This document shows positions 18,904 through 27,337 of a stretch of DNA of 64,000 nt, in pieces; the stretch's first letter is position 1, and each line of letters starts with the position of its first letter. The DNA lies in contig NZ_JAKLTR010000001.1 of NCBI RefSeq assembly GCF_022012415.1, forward strand, positions 124,001 to 188,000, written 5' to 3'. A program made the position numbers and the translations under genes. Origin of the DNA: Terrimonas ginsenosidimutans (GTDB lineage: Bacteria > Bacteroidota > Bacteroidia > Chitinophagales > Chitinophagaceae). The notes beneath the pieces were generated by a model that worked only from the letters and a program-made list of their open reading frames with translations, searched no databases and had not been told where the DNA came from.

Positions 18904-19161
18904 AGATATTGGTTTTAATGCTAAATAACGCAAGGTTGACGTAAAGATTATAGGGGATTTTTCCTGTTTTTTCATGACAACTAACTTAATATCCCAAAAG
19001 GCTCAGTCATAATTGATCTTAGCCAGTATTGTTAAGTTGGTTTGATTTATTAACTAAATACAAAATTTTAGCTATTATCTGTCTGCCAATAATCAAGTAA
19101 CCTTTACTCAAAAGTTAATCATCTAGCATACGTCTTCCCGGAAAACTGCCCTGGAATACTC
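18904..19161. promoter_or_regulatory. Divergent regulatory region with an orphan copy of the 19-bp box
   Basis: GGGGATTTTTCCTGTTTTT at 18953-18971 matches the 19-bp box seen at 19162, 29868 and 33430 in 18 of 19 positions of the GGGG form. Unlike those, no TAGYTTAG follows 34 bp downstream. It lies just upstream of the PEGA-like gene on the opposite strand and ~190 bp upstream of the next box. It may be an accessory operator or a chance relic. No gene is seen in this stretch. Confidence 0.5.
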
Positions 19162-19222
19162 GGGAATTTTTCCTGTATTTGCGATACGGCGTTCCATTTC
19201 TTTCCTGGAACATCTAGCTTAG
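19162..19222 (+). promoter_or_regulatory. Promoter with shared 19-bp box (copy 1)
   Basis: GGGAATTTTTCCTGTATTT at 19162-19180 is followed after exactly 34 bp by TAGCTTAG (19215-19222), which fits the Bacteroidota -7 element TAnnTTTG with one change. The ATG of the downstream gene is 58 bp further on. The same box, the same 34-bp spacing and the same -7-like element occur at 29868 and 33430. The box has dyad character (GGAA...TTCC), as expected for a dimeric regulator. Confidence 0.7.
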
Positions 19223-19280
19223 TACCTATAAAAAAACAGATATATTCTACTATAACTGTAAAACACTTAACGTCTCTTTT

Positions 19281-19870
19281 ATGGAAATTCCTCTAACGTC
19301 ATTTATCGACTATACACTAAAGACAGGAACACCGAAGATGACTTGCGCAAAAAAAATAAAAGGCCAAATGAGCCAGGATTACGACCCCTCAAAAGACTTC
19401 TACAAGCGATTTCGTGATGCCGTTCAAAAGCTCCACAAAAATGACTTGCATACAAGTGGGCTATCAAAAATTGTCGGGACAATTGATTTCAAAAAGGCAT
19501 CGATATATTCAGCGATGATCACGGGCTATAAAAAATTTATCGGGAAAAAAGAGATTACCTGGTTTACTCCACCAAGAAAAAAATGGAATCCGGGTAGTTA
19601 GAAATTCCTATAAATCCAGAATTAGGTTTGAAATGGGATGAAACCAAATACGTCATCAAGCTATATCTTAAAGCTGATGCCCCTACAAAAGACCGGTCTT
19701 CAAGCATACTGGCGCTTATGAATCATACGCTAAAAATTAAAGATGTTGAATACGCATTGCTTGAAGTTAGAAACAGTAAACTGCACATATTCGAAAATTC
19801 CATGACCTCACTTATTCCACTGGTTGAAGCTGAAGCGATATCTCTTGAATCGGTTATAAAAAAGATATAA
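19281..19870 (+). pseudogene. Frameshifted gene of unknown function
   Basis: A 106-codon frame (19281-19601) ends at TAG just where a second frame, without a good start of its own, takes over (to 19870). Re-reading one base at the junction (GGT AGT TTA GAA ATT) would join them as ...NPGSLEIPINPELGLKWDE..., a smooth continuation, giving a protein of ~195 residues. So either one T has been lost near 19597, there is a sequencing error, or a -1 slip is used. The protein looks soluble, with a helical N-terminal half (DFYKRFRDAVQKLHKND) and a beta-rich C-terminal half (YVIKLYLKAD). I do not recognise the family. It follows promoter copy 1 and precedes the P-loop/J-domain genes. Confidence 0.65.
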
Positions 19871-19937
19871 CAGACAATATAAGCCGGCGTCATGTCATTA
19901 TATAAGACCGATTTAATGTCAATAAAAAGAAATAAGA

Positions 19938-20390
19938 ATGACTAAAAGAATATTCACGATCTGGGGAAGATCGGGAGTAGGAAAAACGACAACGCTAAAG
20001 CTCATTGCAAAAGAGATTCAGCGTAGTTTCTTTCACGCCAAAAGCAATATGGAACTGGATCCATTGCCTCATGGCGATATAGTTACCGTAATTACTATCA
20101 CTCTTCCTGAAAGATCTGTAAAAATTGGCATCACTAGCAAAGGAGATCCAAACACAGACCTACGAGTACGCCTTGAAGAATTAGCATCTACAGATTGTGA
20201 CATTATTTTCTGTGCAACAAGAACCAGCGGAACCACAGTTGAGGATGTCGAAGAAATTGAAAAGAAGTATGGCTTTAGAGCAATTTGGGTAACAACCTAT
20301 CAAAACGGTCATACTGAGGAGCAATCCGCCTTAAATCAGCAGTCAGCTGAAGAACTCGTTCGTTTGATGAGATTTACCTGTAACTTATAA
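19938..20390 (+). CDS. Small P-loop NTPase
   Basis: The 150-residue protein opens with a Walker A motif almost at its N-terminus (IWGRSGVGKTTTLKL, residues 8-22). A core strand CDIIFCATRTSGTT near 92-105 may serve as the Walker B/switch region, although it lacks a clear run of hydrophobic residues plus Asp-Glu. The overall length is that of a bare P-loop core with no helicase or AAA lid. It looks cytoplasmic. It lies between the frameshifted gene and two small genes, 9 bp before the next ATG, so the set is likely one operon. Biochemical activity (ATPase, GTPase or kinase) cannot be told from sequence. Confidence 0.75.
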   Translation: MTKRIFTIWGRSGVGKTTTLKLIAKEIQRSFFHAKSNMELDPLPHGDIVTVITITLPERSVKIGITSKGDPNTDLRVRLEELASTDCDIIFCATRTSGTTVEDVEEIEKKYGFRAIWVTTYQNGHTEEQSALNQQSAEELVRLMRFTCNL

Positions 20391-20399
20391 AAGGACTTC

Positions 20400-20630
20400 A
20401 TGAGAACATTTACAAAAATCGTCCTAACGATTGTAATTCTGATGGTTGGTGGCCTGATCATTTCAGTATTGAACGAAGCAAGAGGCCGGCACCAAGGAGG
20501 TGGAGGCCCTCTTGGCGTCATCTTAAGCTTTGGCGTAATCGCAGCAATAACCGCAATCTGGAAGTGGAAACCTGAAGCCGAAAAGAATGATAATAGTTCT
20601 GGCAAAAATCAACAGTTAGATAAAAGCTAA
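20400..20630 (+). CDS. Small two-helix membrane protein
   Basis: The 76 residues contain two hydrophobic segments (about 6-24 and 38-56) joined by a short Gly-rich basic loop (GRHQGGGG), with a charged tail (EAEKNDNSS). This is the profile of a small inner-membrane hairpin protein. It starts 9 bp after the P-loop gene and ends two bases before the J-domain gene. No family is recognised. Tight packing and a clean start support it as real. Confidence 0.6.
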   Translation: MRTFTKIVLTIVILMVGGLIISVLNEARGRHQGGGGPLGVILSFGVIAAITAIWKWKPEAEKNDNSSGKNQQLDKS

Positions 20631-20632
20631 CT

Positions 20633-21175
20633 ATGTTTATTGACTATTACGAGTTACTGGAGCTTTCATCAACTGCCAACTCGAATGAAGTACAAACAGC
20701 ATTCAGACGACAAGCTCTAAAATGGCATCCGGATGAAAATCCTGGCCTGGACACGACTTTAAAAATGCAGCTTATTAATGAAGCAAAGCTTATTCTGTTA
20801 GATACAGAAGCCAGAGAAAAATACGATCATCAATACCTGAAATTTAAACTATTTCAAAGTACAAGAAAGAACTCTCCAAATCCCAAACAGCAGCAAACCC
20901 AAAGTCATGAGGAGCGACAAAGCAGTCAAGCAACGGCTTCATACGGGGGTTCTCACACCTCCTTCGAATTTGAAGATGAGCTTCTAAAAAAATGGATGCG
21001 CAATGCAAAAACACAAGCTGTCGACCTGGCCAAACAAACAATCGACGAACTGAGGCAAATGTCGAAAACAGGTATAATTGAGGGTATGAACGCAATGGGG
21101 AAAGCCTTGCTGTCGCAGATAGTCATAAGCGTTATGGTATTGCTAATTATAGCCTTAATTCGAGGGTGCAGTTAG
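20633..21175 (+). CDS. Tail-anchored J-domain (DnaJ-like) protein
   Basis: This is a 180-residue protein. An N-terminal J domain (residues 4-68) has the HPD signature at 32-34 (KWHPDE) and the YDHQY end typical of the family. A polar Gln/Ser-rich linker with the stretch QQQTQSHEERQSS follows, then a helical segment and one membrane helix at the extreme C-terminus (QIVISVMVLLIIALI). Zinc-finger and CTD substrate-binding domains of canonical DnaJ are absent. Known: J domains stimulate Hsp70. Inference: it recruits DnaK to the inner-membrane surface for the P-loop/membrane pair upstream. A second, larger J-domain membrane protein is encoded 1.3 kb away (22517-24493). Confidence 0.85.
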   Translation: MFIDYYELLELSSTANSNEVQTAFRRQALKWHPDENPGLDTTLKMQLINEAKLILLDTEAREKYDHQYLKFKLFQSTRKNSPNPKQQQTQSHEERQSSQATASYGGSHTSFEFEDELLKKWMRNAKTQAVDLAKQTIDELRQMSKTGIIEGMNAMGKALLSQIVISVMVLLIIALIRGCS

Positions 21176-21179
21176 CTTA

Positions 21180-21629
21180 TTAACGAAGCTGCTTTATCAA
21201 AAGATGAAAAACTGCAGCATCAAATAGACATGGTTTAACGTCGGCCTTTTCACCAAGTTCGATAACTGCATCATTGATGAAACAGTACAGATCCTCGCCC
21301 GACAAAGATTTAGAACTTAACTTAAATGGGAAAATGTTATTTCTATTTAACCAGTCAGTTATCCTGGGATCAATCGGTATCTCATAAATCGAATGCCCTA
21401 TCATTTGCAATAAATTTCTGGCTTGCTTCGGCCATAAGCCTTTAAAATTGGAGTTTTCCGATATAGCTTTTGCTAATTGTCTTTCCCTTTCTCTAGTCCT
21501 TAGAGAAGACAAGTGCCTATTAATATCCTTCAAAAGCTTCCACCCAGTTTGTTCTAAACACTGTAATATTTCATCCGCATACTCGCAAATGACTTTAGCT
21601 CTCCAAATTGGTTTCAGTTGTCGCTTCAT
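21180..21629 (-). CDS. Short HhH-GPD-like (base-excision glycosylase-type) protein
   Basis: The 149-residue protein contains GLWPKQARNLLQMIG (about 64-78) followed by IPIDPRITDWL. This pairing mirrors the helix-hairpin-helix Lys and the downstream Asp of OGG1-like glycosylases (K in PKQA, D in IDPR). The typical G-G hairpin is degenerate and the protein is shorter than most glycosylases, lacking much of the N-terminal half. It may be a truncated or specialised member. The upstream frame is open for about 20 codons without an ATG, so no longer N-terminus is available. It is convergent with the J-domain gene (4-bp gap). Confidence 0.55.
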   Translation of the reverse strand: MKRQLKPIWRAKVICEYADEILQCLEQTGWKLLKDINRHLSSLRTRERERQLAKAISENSNFKGLWPKQARNLLQMIGHSIYEIPIDPRITDWLNRNNIFPFKLSSKSLSGEDLYCFINDAVIELGEKADVKPCLFDAAVFHLLIKQLR

Positions 21630-21998
21630 ACACGACTTTCTATTTTTCTTTTGCTGAATAACCGAGAGTCGAAGGTTTTTATAATTGCCTTAAGAAATCT
21701 GGCTACCGCTATTTTCTCCTGATCGCTGCTGGGTTGTCAGGAGACATATCATAACAGCTTTCCAAAGAGATTCCTTCTTTAACTTCAGTTTTGAAATGCG
21801 CTGGTTTACAGATAACCTATCTCCAGATAACGGATGTCCGGATTGCTGCCTACAAACATCTTTAACAAGCTGAATCTCTGTTTGTTTGATTTTGATAAAA
21901 AATGCATAAATCTTTTAATAGAAGGTAGATTAGCTATTTGACTACTAAAATCAACTTGAGTAGCTCCTCGAAGCCGTTTCACCTTAACGACACCTCCC
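21630..21998. other. Intergenic, no convincing gene
   Basis: About 370 bp lie between two minus-strand genes. A 67-codon minus frame at 21806-22009 overlaps the end of the membrane-protein gene and has no recognisable features. No hairpin with a U-tract was seen at the end of the upstream operon. Confidence 0.4.
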
Positions 21999-22517
21999 CT
22001 AAAACCCATTGAACGCTTTGAACCTCGGCACCAGGTCTCCGATCATATTCCTTGCAAACTCTTTTAAAATAAAAGACATTCCCAGCATCACAGCCAACGC
22101 AAACATTCCCGTCACCAGATGTTCCGATGTAATGTTTTCCTTCGTGTTCTTTTTTAATGTCACCCGCAGCAACATCCACACAATACCGGCAAACATCAAT
22201 TGGGCGGTACATACTACCAGCATAAACTGAAAGAACTTCGCCCACATCAACGGCGCCCACCCCTTCCCCTGGGATACATAATTCCTGAATGACTCATAGA
22301 TGCTGTCGACCGAGCTGCTACTGATCACCAGGCTGGAAAAGATAAACCCGGCGCAAATGATCACCGGACCATATTCCATTCCCTCTAATGGCCGTTTGAT
22401 CATCCTCCACCAGTCAAGTATCAGGTAAGCCATCAACGACACAAAAACCGTTTGGAGTAAAACAAGAGATAGAGGAAAGAGCGTCTGAAGATTAAAAACA
22501 GATTCCATAATATTCAT
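21999..22517 (-). CDS. Multispanning membrane protein, last gene of the eight-gene operon
   Basis: These 172 residues contain four hydrophobic segments (about 10-30, 47-67, 93-115 and 135-155), separated by short charged loops such as WWRMIKRPLEG and RVTLKKNTKEN. The ATG at 22517 shares one base with the TAA of the J-domain/transglutaminase gene (TAATG); a TTG at 22544 is less likely. No motif identifies its function. Its coupling to the upstream gene suggests an obligate membrane partner. Confidence 0.75.
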   Translation of the reverse strand: MNIMESVFNLQTLFPLSLVLLQTVFVSLMAYLILDWWRMIKRPLEGMEYGPVIICAGFIFSSLVISSSSVDSIYESFRNYVSQGKGWAPLMWAKFFQFMLVVCTAQLMFAGIVWMLLRVTLKKNTKENITSEHLVTGMFALAVMLGMSFILKEFARNMIGDLVPRFKAFNGF

Positions 22518-24493
22518 TATTGATTTACTAATGCTATATTCCAATAGTTAAGATTATTACATTGTTCTGGCAGTACTCCCGGCAGAAATCCTTTGTTGGT
22601 CGTTTCCCAGGGATAGTAATTTTTACCGTTGATCTGAATTACGGTTCCATCAATGGGCGATTGATCTTTGAAGTGAACCGCAATGGCAGCATGCCGGTAA
22701 TGCTCACTCGTCATTAATGCCACATCAAAACCGAAATGCTTGAGCATAGAATATAGAAACAAGGCGCGGGTATCACAATCACCTTTTAGATCATTTAGAA
22801 ATTCAAGGGGCGAACGAATACCAAACTTCGCATTGCCTACACAACAACCCTGTTGACAGCTCTTGAGAAAGTCCCTTACGAACGGATCACTGTATCCGGC
22901 GGTTTCACAATCATTGCTTGTTACAAGGAAATAAGGGATTGATTGGACTGCACTCACCATCATTTCTGAAAACTGTCGTTCATTCAATCCATTCACTTGC
23001 CTGATGGAATCAAATGCTGCATGTACTTCATGCAAGCCGTTATAGTCCTTTTGCTCGATACCTGTGAAAATTTCTCTCCACGCATTTTTTTCAGAACTGA
23101 TCTGGAAGCTGGAATGAAATTGGGATGACGATTGAATATCGGTAACGCGGGCAGATAGTACCACTTGATAAGGCGTGCTGTCATAACTTACCCATTTCAC
23201 CAGGTGGCTGATATATTCTTCGTTTTCACTCGCTACTGTTGAATCTGCAGACTCATCTACCTTCCACACATCTACCCTTCTGGGCATATCTTCCTCGCGG
23301 GTAGTTTGCCGTTGAACAATTGGCCGGGAATCCGCTGCGTAATTATTTCGAAATGCAGCAGCAATCGCAGCTGCAACTATGCCGACAAACAGCAGCGAAA
23401 ACAATACGGTACTTCTTGCCAACAAACCCTGCCCAAACCGGATCAGCAACCATAATGCCCCTAATATCAGCAATGGTAACCCGAGCTGTGGGATAGCTGC
23501 AACAAAAAGCATCAGTAAGGGTATCCAAAGCCAGTTGACACAACCAGCCGGAGTGGCTGCACTTTTATAGTTCCAGGAACTCCACCTTCTTCCTGTTGAG
23601 CTGAATCGTTCGGTTGATGCAGGACGAGGCTCGTCAGTCCGTTGATAAGGCGTTGTTCGTTCAGGAGAATCCGTCACCCAATCACCCCAGTAAGTACTGC
23701 AGTCCGGTTTATAATACTCCGTCCTCTTCCAATACCAGCCATCCTCCAGTCTTGTTTCCCTCTTTCCCGTTTCGCCATAACACTCCGTAACACGCTCTGT
23801 TTTCTCTTCCTCGGTTACTTTAATTATATAAGCAAATACTTCCGCCTCCAGGGTGCCAAAACTTTGTGCATCGTGCTTTACAACATTGGTGAGCTTCGGG
23901 TTAAGAATGCGAATATCCTCGAGATTCAGCTTGTACCATTCCTCTTCAATCCCATCTATGCGGCAAAGTATCGGCTGACTAAGATTAGTATGAAGAGGAA
24001 CAGACTTTTCGAAATTTGCGACATACTCAGCAGATGGTTCACGGAAAATTCCGTTCTGGCGGATCACTACTTCTGTGTTAGTCGGGAAGATCGCATAATT
24101 TTTCTCGGTCAAACTTTCCAATTGTCCGACAGAGTCAGCACAAAACTTTATAAAAATCTGCCCCCATATAAACAGTTTCTCTGTTTTTTGCACCGTAAAT
24201 TTTCGTTCATATGTTCTCCTCCTTGACTCCTTGTGTTTTTGGGTTCCCGTATCAGCTGCTGGATCTTTAAGATCTTTAGTCTTTTCATATCCGTCATAGA
24301 TCTTTCGTTTTTCAGGATTTGACAATACTTCGTACGCTTCATTGATCTCCTTGATCCTCTCTGCTGCCTCCGGAGAAGGATTTCTATCCGGATGATATTG
24401 CTTCACAAGCGAGCGGTATGCAGCGCGCATTTCTTCGGCAGAAGCAGTTCTGGGGATACCCAGTACGTCATAATATTGTTTTCGGAAATCCAT
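22517..24493 (-). CDS. J-domain / membrane / transglutaminase-like protein
   Basis: This protein has 658 residues. The J domain spans 5-70 with HPD at 34-36 (YHPDRN) and NEAYEVLSNPEKRKIYD. A beta-rich cytoplasmic section (~90-280) follows, then two or three membrane segments at ~315-375 (WLWIPLLMLFVAAIP, LLILGALWLLI, VLFSLLFVGIVAAAIAAAF). The C-terminal ~270 residues end in a transglutaminase-like fold: DLKGDCDTRALFLYSML near 570 gives the Cys, RHAAIAVHF near 597 gives the His, and an Asp is available in SPIDGTV. The C-terminal domain is therefore likely periplasmic. Fusion of a J domain to a transglutaminase/protease-like domain across the membrane is unusual. It is two bases after the DUF4407-like gene and overlaps the next gene by one base. 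Confidence 0.85.
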   Translation of the reverse strand: MDFRKQYYDVLGIPRTASAEEMRAAYRSLVKQYHPDRNPSPEAAERIKEINEAYEVLSNPEKRKIYDGYEKTKDLKDPAADTGTQKHKESRRRTYERKFTVQKTEKLFIWGQIFIKFCADSVGQLESLTEKNYAIFPTNTEVVIRQNGIFREPSAEYVANFEKSVPLHTNLSQPILCRIDGIEEEWYKLNLEDIRILNPKLTNVVKHDAQSFGTLEAEVFAYIIKVTEEEKTERVTECYGETGKRETRLEDGWYWKRTEYYKPDCSTYWGDWVTDSPERTTPYQRTDEPRPASTERFSSTGRRWSSWNYKSAATPAGCVNWLWIPLLMLFVAAIPQLGLPLLILGALWLLIRFGQGLLARSTVLFSLLFVGIVAAAIAAAFRNNYAADSRPIVQRQTTREEDMPRRVDVWKVDESADSTVASENEEYISHLVKWVSYDSTPYQVVLSARVTDIQSSSQFHSSFQISSEKNAWREIFTGIEQKDYNGLHEVHAAFDSIRQVNGLNERQFSEMMVSAVQSIPYFLVTSNDCETAGYSDPFVRDFLKSCQQGCCVGNAKFGIRSPLEFLNDLKGDCDTRALFLYSMLKHFGFDVALMTSEHYRHAAIAVHFKDQSPIDGTVIQINGKNYYPWETTNKGFLPGVLPEQCNNLNYWNIALVNQ

Positions 24494-24495
24494 GG

Positions 24496-25479
24496 CTAGT
24501 CAAAAAACCTGTTTAGAAATGCAGTTTGTTCAGCGACTACAGGCAGCCCTTTCTTTGTCGTGTTAAAGGGAGGGTCTGCAAAAACGGAATACACTTCGGC
24601 TCTGAGCCTCCATTTTTTCAAAAAAATTTGCTTGTACATCAAAACAAAATTTTCGTGCGCTTGAATAATCATCCGTTGTTCCCGCTCTTTCTTCATTTTG
24701 TAATACGCATCATTCCCGGAGATAGAATAGATCAGGTACGCAGGCAGAAGAAATAAGGCTGTCATGATCAGACAGATCACCCAAGATTGCCATGTGCTGG
24801 AGATCAGCTGCACCTGGTAAAGTAAATAGCTTGATCGATTGATTCTTTTCTGGGCGAGATCAATATAGGTGTTCTTTTTTCCCTGAAGTTCATTCAACTC
24901 TATTTGCAGAATGGCGATCTGTGCACTCATTCCTTCCGATTTAAAAAGCACTTGCTGCTGTTCAAACCGCTTTATGGCGTTTTGAAGATTCTTCTGGTCA
25001 TTTGTAAAAAGCGTATCCAATTTCCTTTCATATCTTTTTAGCAGAACCCGCTTGTACTTTTCTACAGGTGGCTGCAGCGCCGGTTGATACAGCCATACTT
25101 CTATCGGTTTTGAAATAAGGAACGCCATAAATAACACAAACCCAAACCTGATCACATTCGATCCATTCCAGTTCCCGTTTCCCTTTGGTTTTACTGATTT
25201 TGAAAACGTGTTCAGTAGAAAAATGTAAATGCATCCAAATAATAAAGCAATGAACACAGAAAGAAATACTTCGAGATACCATACATGAAAAAGCAGATCG
25301 ACTCCGTAAAAAATAGAAACAATGCTGATGATGGTGACGACCAAAAGGCAGACTGCTGCGAGGTAATGCTTCAGCAGTACTGAACCGCTGGATCGCATGA
25401 GCAGCGGATAATCTCCGCCGATAAGTTGAGTCAAAATACCCGGCCTGATCAACCAGCCAGGTTGTTTGTTGTCAGACAT
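24496..25479 (-). CDS. DUF4407-like membrane coiled-coil protein (second of a tandem pair)
   Basis: This protein has 327 residues. Two hydrophobic segments lie at ~37-85 and one near 110-130 with FLISKPIEVWLY, the same ISKP(I/V)E signature as the preceding gene product. A long heptad-rich coiled coil (~140-215, KLDTLFTNDQKNLQNAIKRF and onward) precedes a further membrane segment near 228-250 and a basic cytoplasmic tail. The layout matches DUF4407 proteins, with the coiled coil between membrane helices. It is probably a diverged paralogue of the upstream neighbour that forms hetero-oligomers with it. Its ATG is 1 bp after the neighbour's stop. Function of DUF4407 is unknown. Confidence 0.78.
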   Translation of the reverse strand: MSDNKQPGWLIRPGILTQLIGGDYPLLMRSSGSVLLKHYLAAVCLLVVTIISIVSIFYGVDLLFHVWYLEVFLSVFIALLFGCIYIFLLNTFSKSVKPKGNGNWNGSNVIRFGFVLFMAFLISKPIEVWLYQPALQPPVEKYKRVLLKRYERKLDTLFTNDQKNLQNAIKRFEQQQVLFKSEGMSAQIAILQIELNELQGKKNTYIDLAQKRINRSSYLLYQVQLISSTWQSWVICLIMTALFLLPAYLIYSISGNDAYYKMKKEREQRMIIQAHENFVLMYKQIFLKKWRLRAEVYSVFADPPFNTTKKGLPVVAEQTAFLNRFFD

Positions 25480-25480
25480 A

Positions 25481-26728
25481 TCAGGCGGTTTCGGGTTGTT
25501 CTTTGATATAGCTATCGGGGTCCTGGTGTATGTCTTGTTTCTTCTTCTCTTTCCAGGATTCGACGGCCTGTTGACTCAATTCGCTTTGTGCTTCGAGTAA
25601 CTGTATCTTCTCTTTCAGAAGTCTTAATACCTGGTGGTTGATCACCAGATCTTTTTCATATCCTTTTTTATCCTGGTAGTAGTTCGCTTTTACTTCAATA
25701 CCATTTTCTGCTTTGATCAATTCTTTGATATTCTCTTCCATAAAGTCATACGGACTTTTGATCAGCATCAGCTTGAAAAAAATCGGAGTGAGTTCAATTA
25801 CCATGAACAGCAGCGTGATAAAAAGCGAGATAGTTGTTCCGGAGATCTCGTGAGCTATCTTGATACGCTCAAGCAGGCCATCCAGACCGGCAGCCACTTT
25901 TTCACTGCTTGCGAGATCAGCTTCGCGTTTCTTTTCAATTTCTTTTTTCTCGGCCTTTATCCGCAAGTAGTCTGGGTGATTCTGAAGACCATCAATTTCT
26001 TTGGCAACTAATTCCATCTGCGCCTTGATCGCCAAAGCACGCGGACCAACGGTAATCAGGCGGGCTTCTTCAATATATTGCTTTTCCAGATCAGCATGCC
26101 GTAGGATCTTCGCACTAAGATCCTGCTCGATCTTCGCGATTTCTTTATCCTTACTTGCAAGTTCTGTCGCAAACAAAGAATCCGTCTTCGCTTTATATGC
26201 CTGCTGCTGCTCCATCTGCTTTTCATGCAGTTTAACATCAATCTCGGTTTTGAACATCCTGATCTCAACAGGTTTTGAAATAGTAAGCGCGATCACGGAA
26301 CCCATAATAATACGGGGTAATGCGCCCACCAGTTCTTTCCCGGTAATATTTTCCGTTCCATCCCCTTTACCGGTACTTGTCACAATAAATCGGTCGATGT
26401 TAAAAATGATCAGCCCCCAGAACACACCGAATATACTGGCTTTAAAAAGTGTTGGTATATGAATGGCATCATAGGAGCCTGCAATATCCTTTGCCGTTTG
26501 AAATGAGTTCAGTGCATTCCCCCGGGGCTCAAAGATGGTATAGAACGCATACCCGCCTGCCAATGCGGCCATCAGTCCGGTAGCTATGATAATGCCTCCC
26601 AGGCAGAGATACTTTACTTTGTCTCCGTACGTGGTACGTTCAAGAATATAACGATCAGCTCCGGCGGCATTCCAGAAAAGCCGCATCAGTTTGGAGGATT
26701 TGCTTGGTTCGTAAAAATCGCGTTTCAT
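25481..26728 (-). CDS. DUF4407 family membrane protein
   Basis: The 415-residue protein carries the features of DUF4407: RLFWNAAGADRYILE at the start, membrane helices at ~40-65, 98-115 (FGVFWGLIIFNIDRF) and 140-155 with ALTISKPVEIRMF, a long charged coiled coil (~160-290), and a fourth hydrophobic segment near 295-320 (ISLFITLLFMVIELTPIFF). The C-terminal 90 residues are again coiled coil. The IFNIDRFIV motif after the second helix is characteristic. Its stop is one base before the next ATG and its ATG overlaps the upstream stop (ATGA). It is likely an inner-membrane scaffold or gate in this operon. Confidence 0.85.
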   Translation of the reverse strand: MKRDFYEPSKSSKLMRLFWNAAGADRYILERTTYGDKVKYLCLGGIIIATGLMAALAGGYAFYTIFEPRGNALNSFQTAKDIAGSYDAIHIPTLFKASIFGVFWGLIIFNIDRFIVTSTGKGDGTENITGKELVGALPRIIMGSVIALTISKPVEIRMFKTEIDVKLHEKQMEQQQAYKAKTDSLFATELASKDKEIAKIEQDLSAKILRHADLEKQYIEEARLITVGPRALAIKAQMELVAKEIDGLQNHPDYLRIKAEKKEIEKKREADLASSEKVAAGLDGLLERIKIAHEISGTTISLFITLLFMVIELTPIFFKLMLIKSPYDFMEENIKELIKAENGIEVKANYYQDKKGYEKDLVINHQVLRLLKEKIQLLEAQSELSQQAVESWKEKKKQDIHQDPDSYIKEQPETA

Positions 26729-27321
26729 TGATCAATGTTTAATTTGTCGGCGTCTATATAAAAAGTAGATATGGTTGGATTAATATTTAAGGATGCAAGT
26801 TTGTATATAGGCCTGCGGACATCAAATGCAGTCTTCGCCTGCAATGGTTTTACCATATGCAGGGAAATGGAAATGGCGAGATCCCGTTCAAGCATACTCA
26901 ACATCACGGGCGTTGCGGGCACGGGCACCAGCTTAAGTTTAAGCTTTGTCTTCCGCCAGAATGATTTTATAGTGAGCGTGATCTCTTCACAATTTTCATC
27001 AAGCCGGAGTATATATGCACCTGAGGCCTGATGATAGGTTTTCTTGAGTGGCTTGAGTTGAAGTGAGTATGCATGTGGAAAGCTCCAACTCAACAAGAGT
27101 ACGGGTTTTTGCTGCACCAGCAGCGGGATATAGTCAATCGAAACAGTAGCCGGTTTCCGAAAATGGATAATAGTGCGAAAGCTATACAGTACTGCTTTGA
27201 AAAAGGCAGCCCAGTAAGAGTCGGTTCGACGCTGTTTCATAAAAATCAGGTTGATGGTTAAAAGAAGCAGGGAGAGATGGGGCGTGGATGAGGATGGTAA
27301 TGGTTCTTGAAAGAGCGCCAT
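26725..27321 (-). CDS. Unknown protein of the eight-gene operon
   Basis: This is a 198-residue protein with a hydrophobic N-terminal stretch (LSLLLLTINLIF, residues 17-28). An internal Met at 28 could be an alternative start (MKQRRTDSYW). The rest is predicted beta-rich, with repeated amphipathic strands (VLLLSWSFPHAYSLQLKPL, KLKLKLVPVPATP). No motif or family is recognised. It overlaps the DUF4407 gene by four bases (ATGA), so it is translated with it. A soluble beta-sandwich partner of the membrane proteins is a guess only. Confidence 0.65.
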   Translation of the reverse strand: MALFQEPLPSSSTPHLSLLLLTINLIFMKQRRTDSYWAAFFKAVLYSFRTIIHFRKPATVSIDYIPLLVQQKPVLLLSWSFPHAYSLQLKPLKKTYHQASGAYILRLDENCEEITLTIKSFWRKTKLKLKLVPVPATPVMLSMLERDLAISISLHMVKPLQAKTAFDVRRPIYKLASLNINPTISTFYIDADKLNIDQ

Positions 27322-27337
27322 TCTCCCTGCGGTTTGT

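Noticed and set aside
21806-22009. 67-codon minus frame after the membrane protein
   Set aside because: It overlaps the preceding gene's end and shows no domain or conserved feature.
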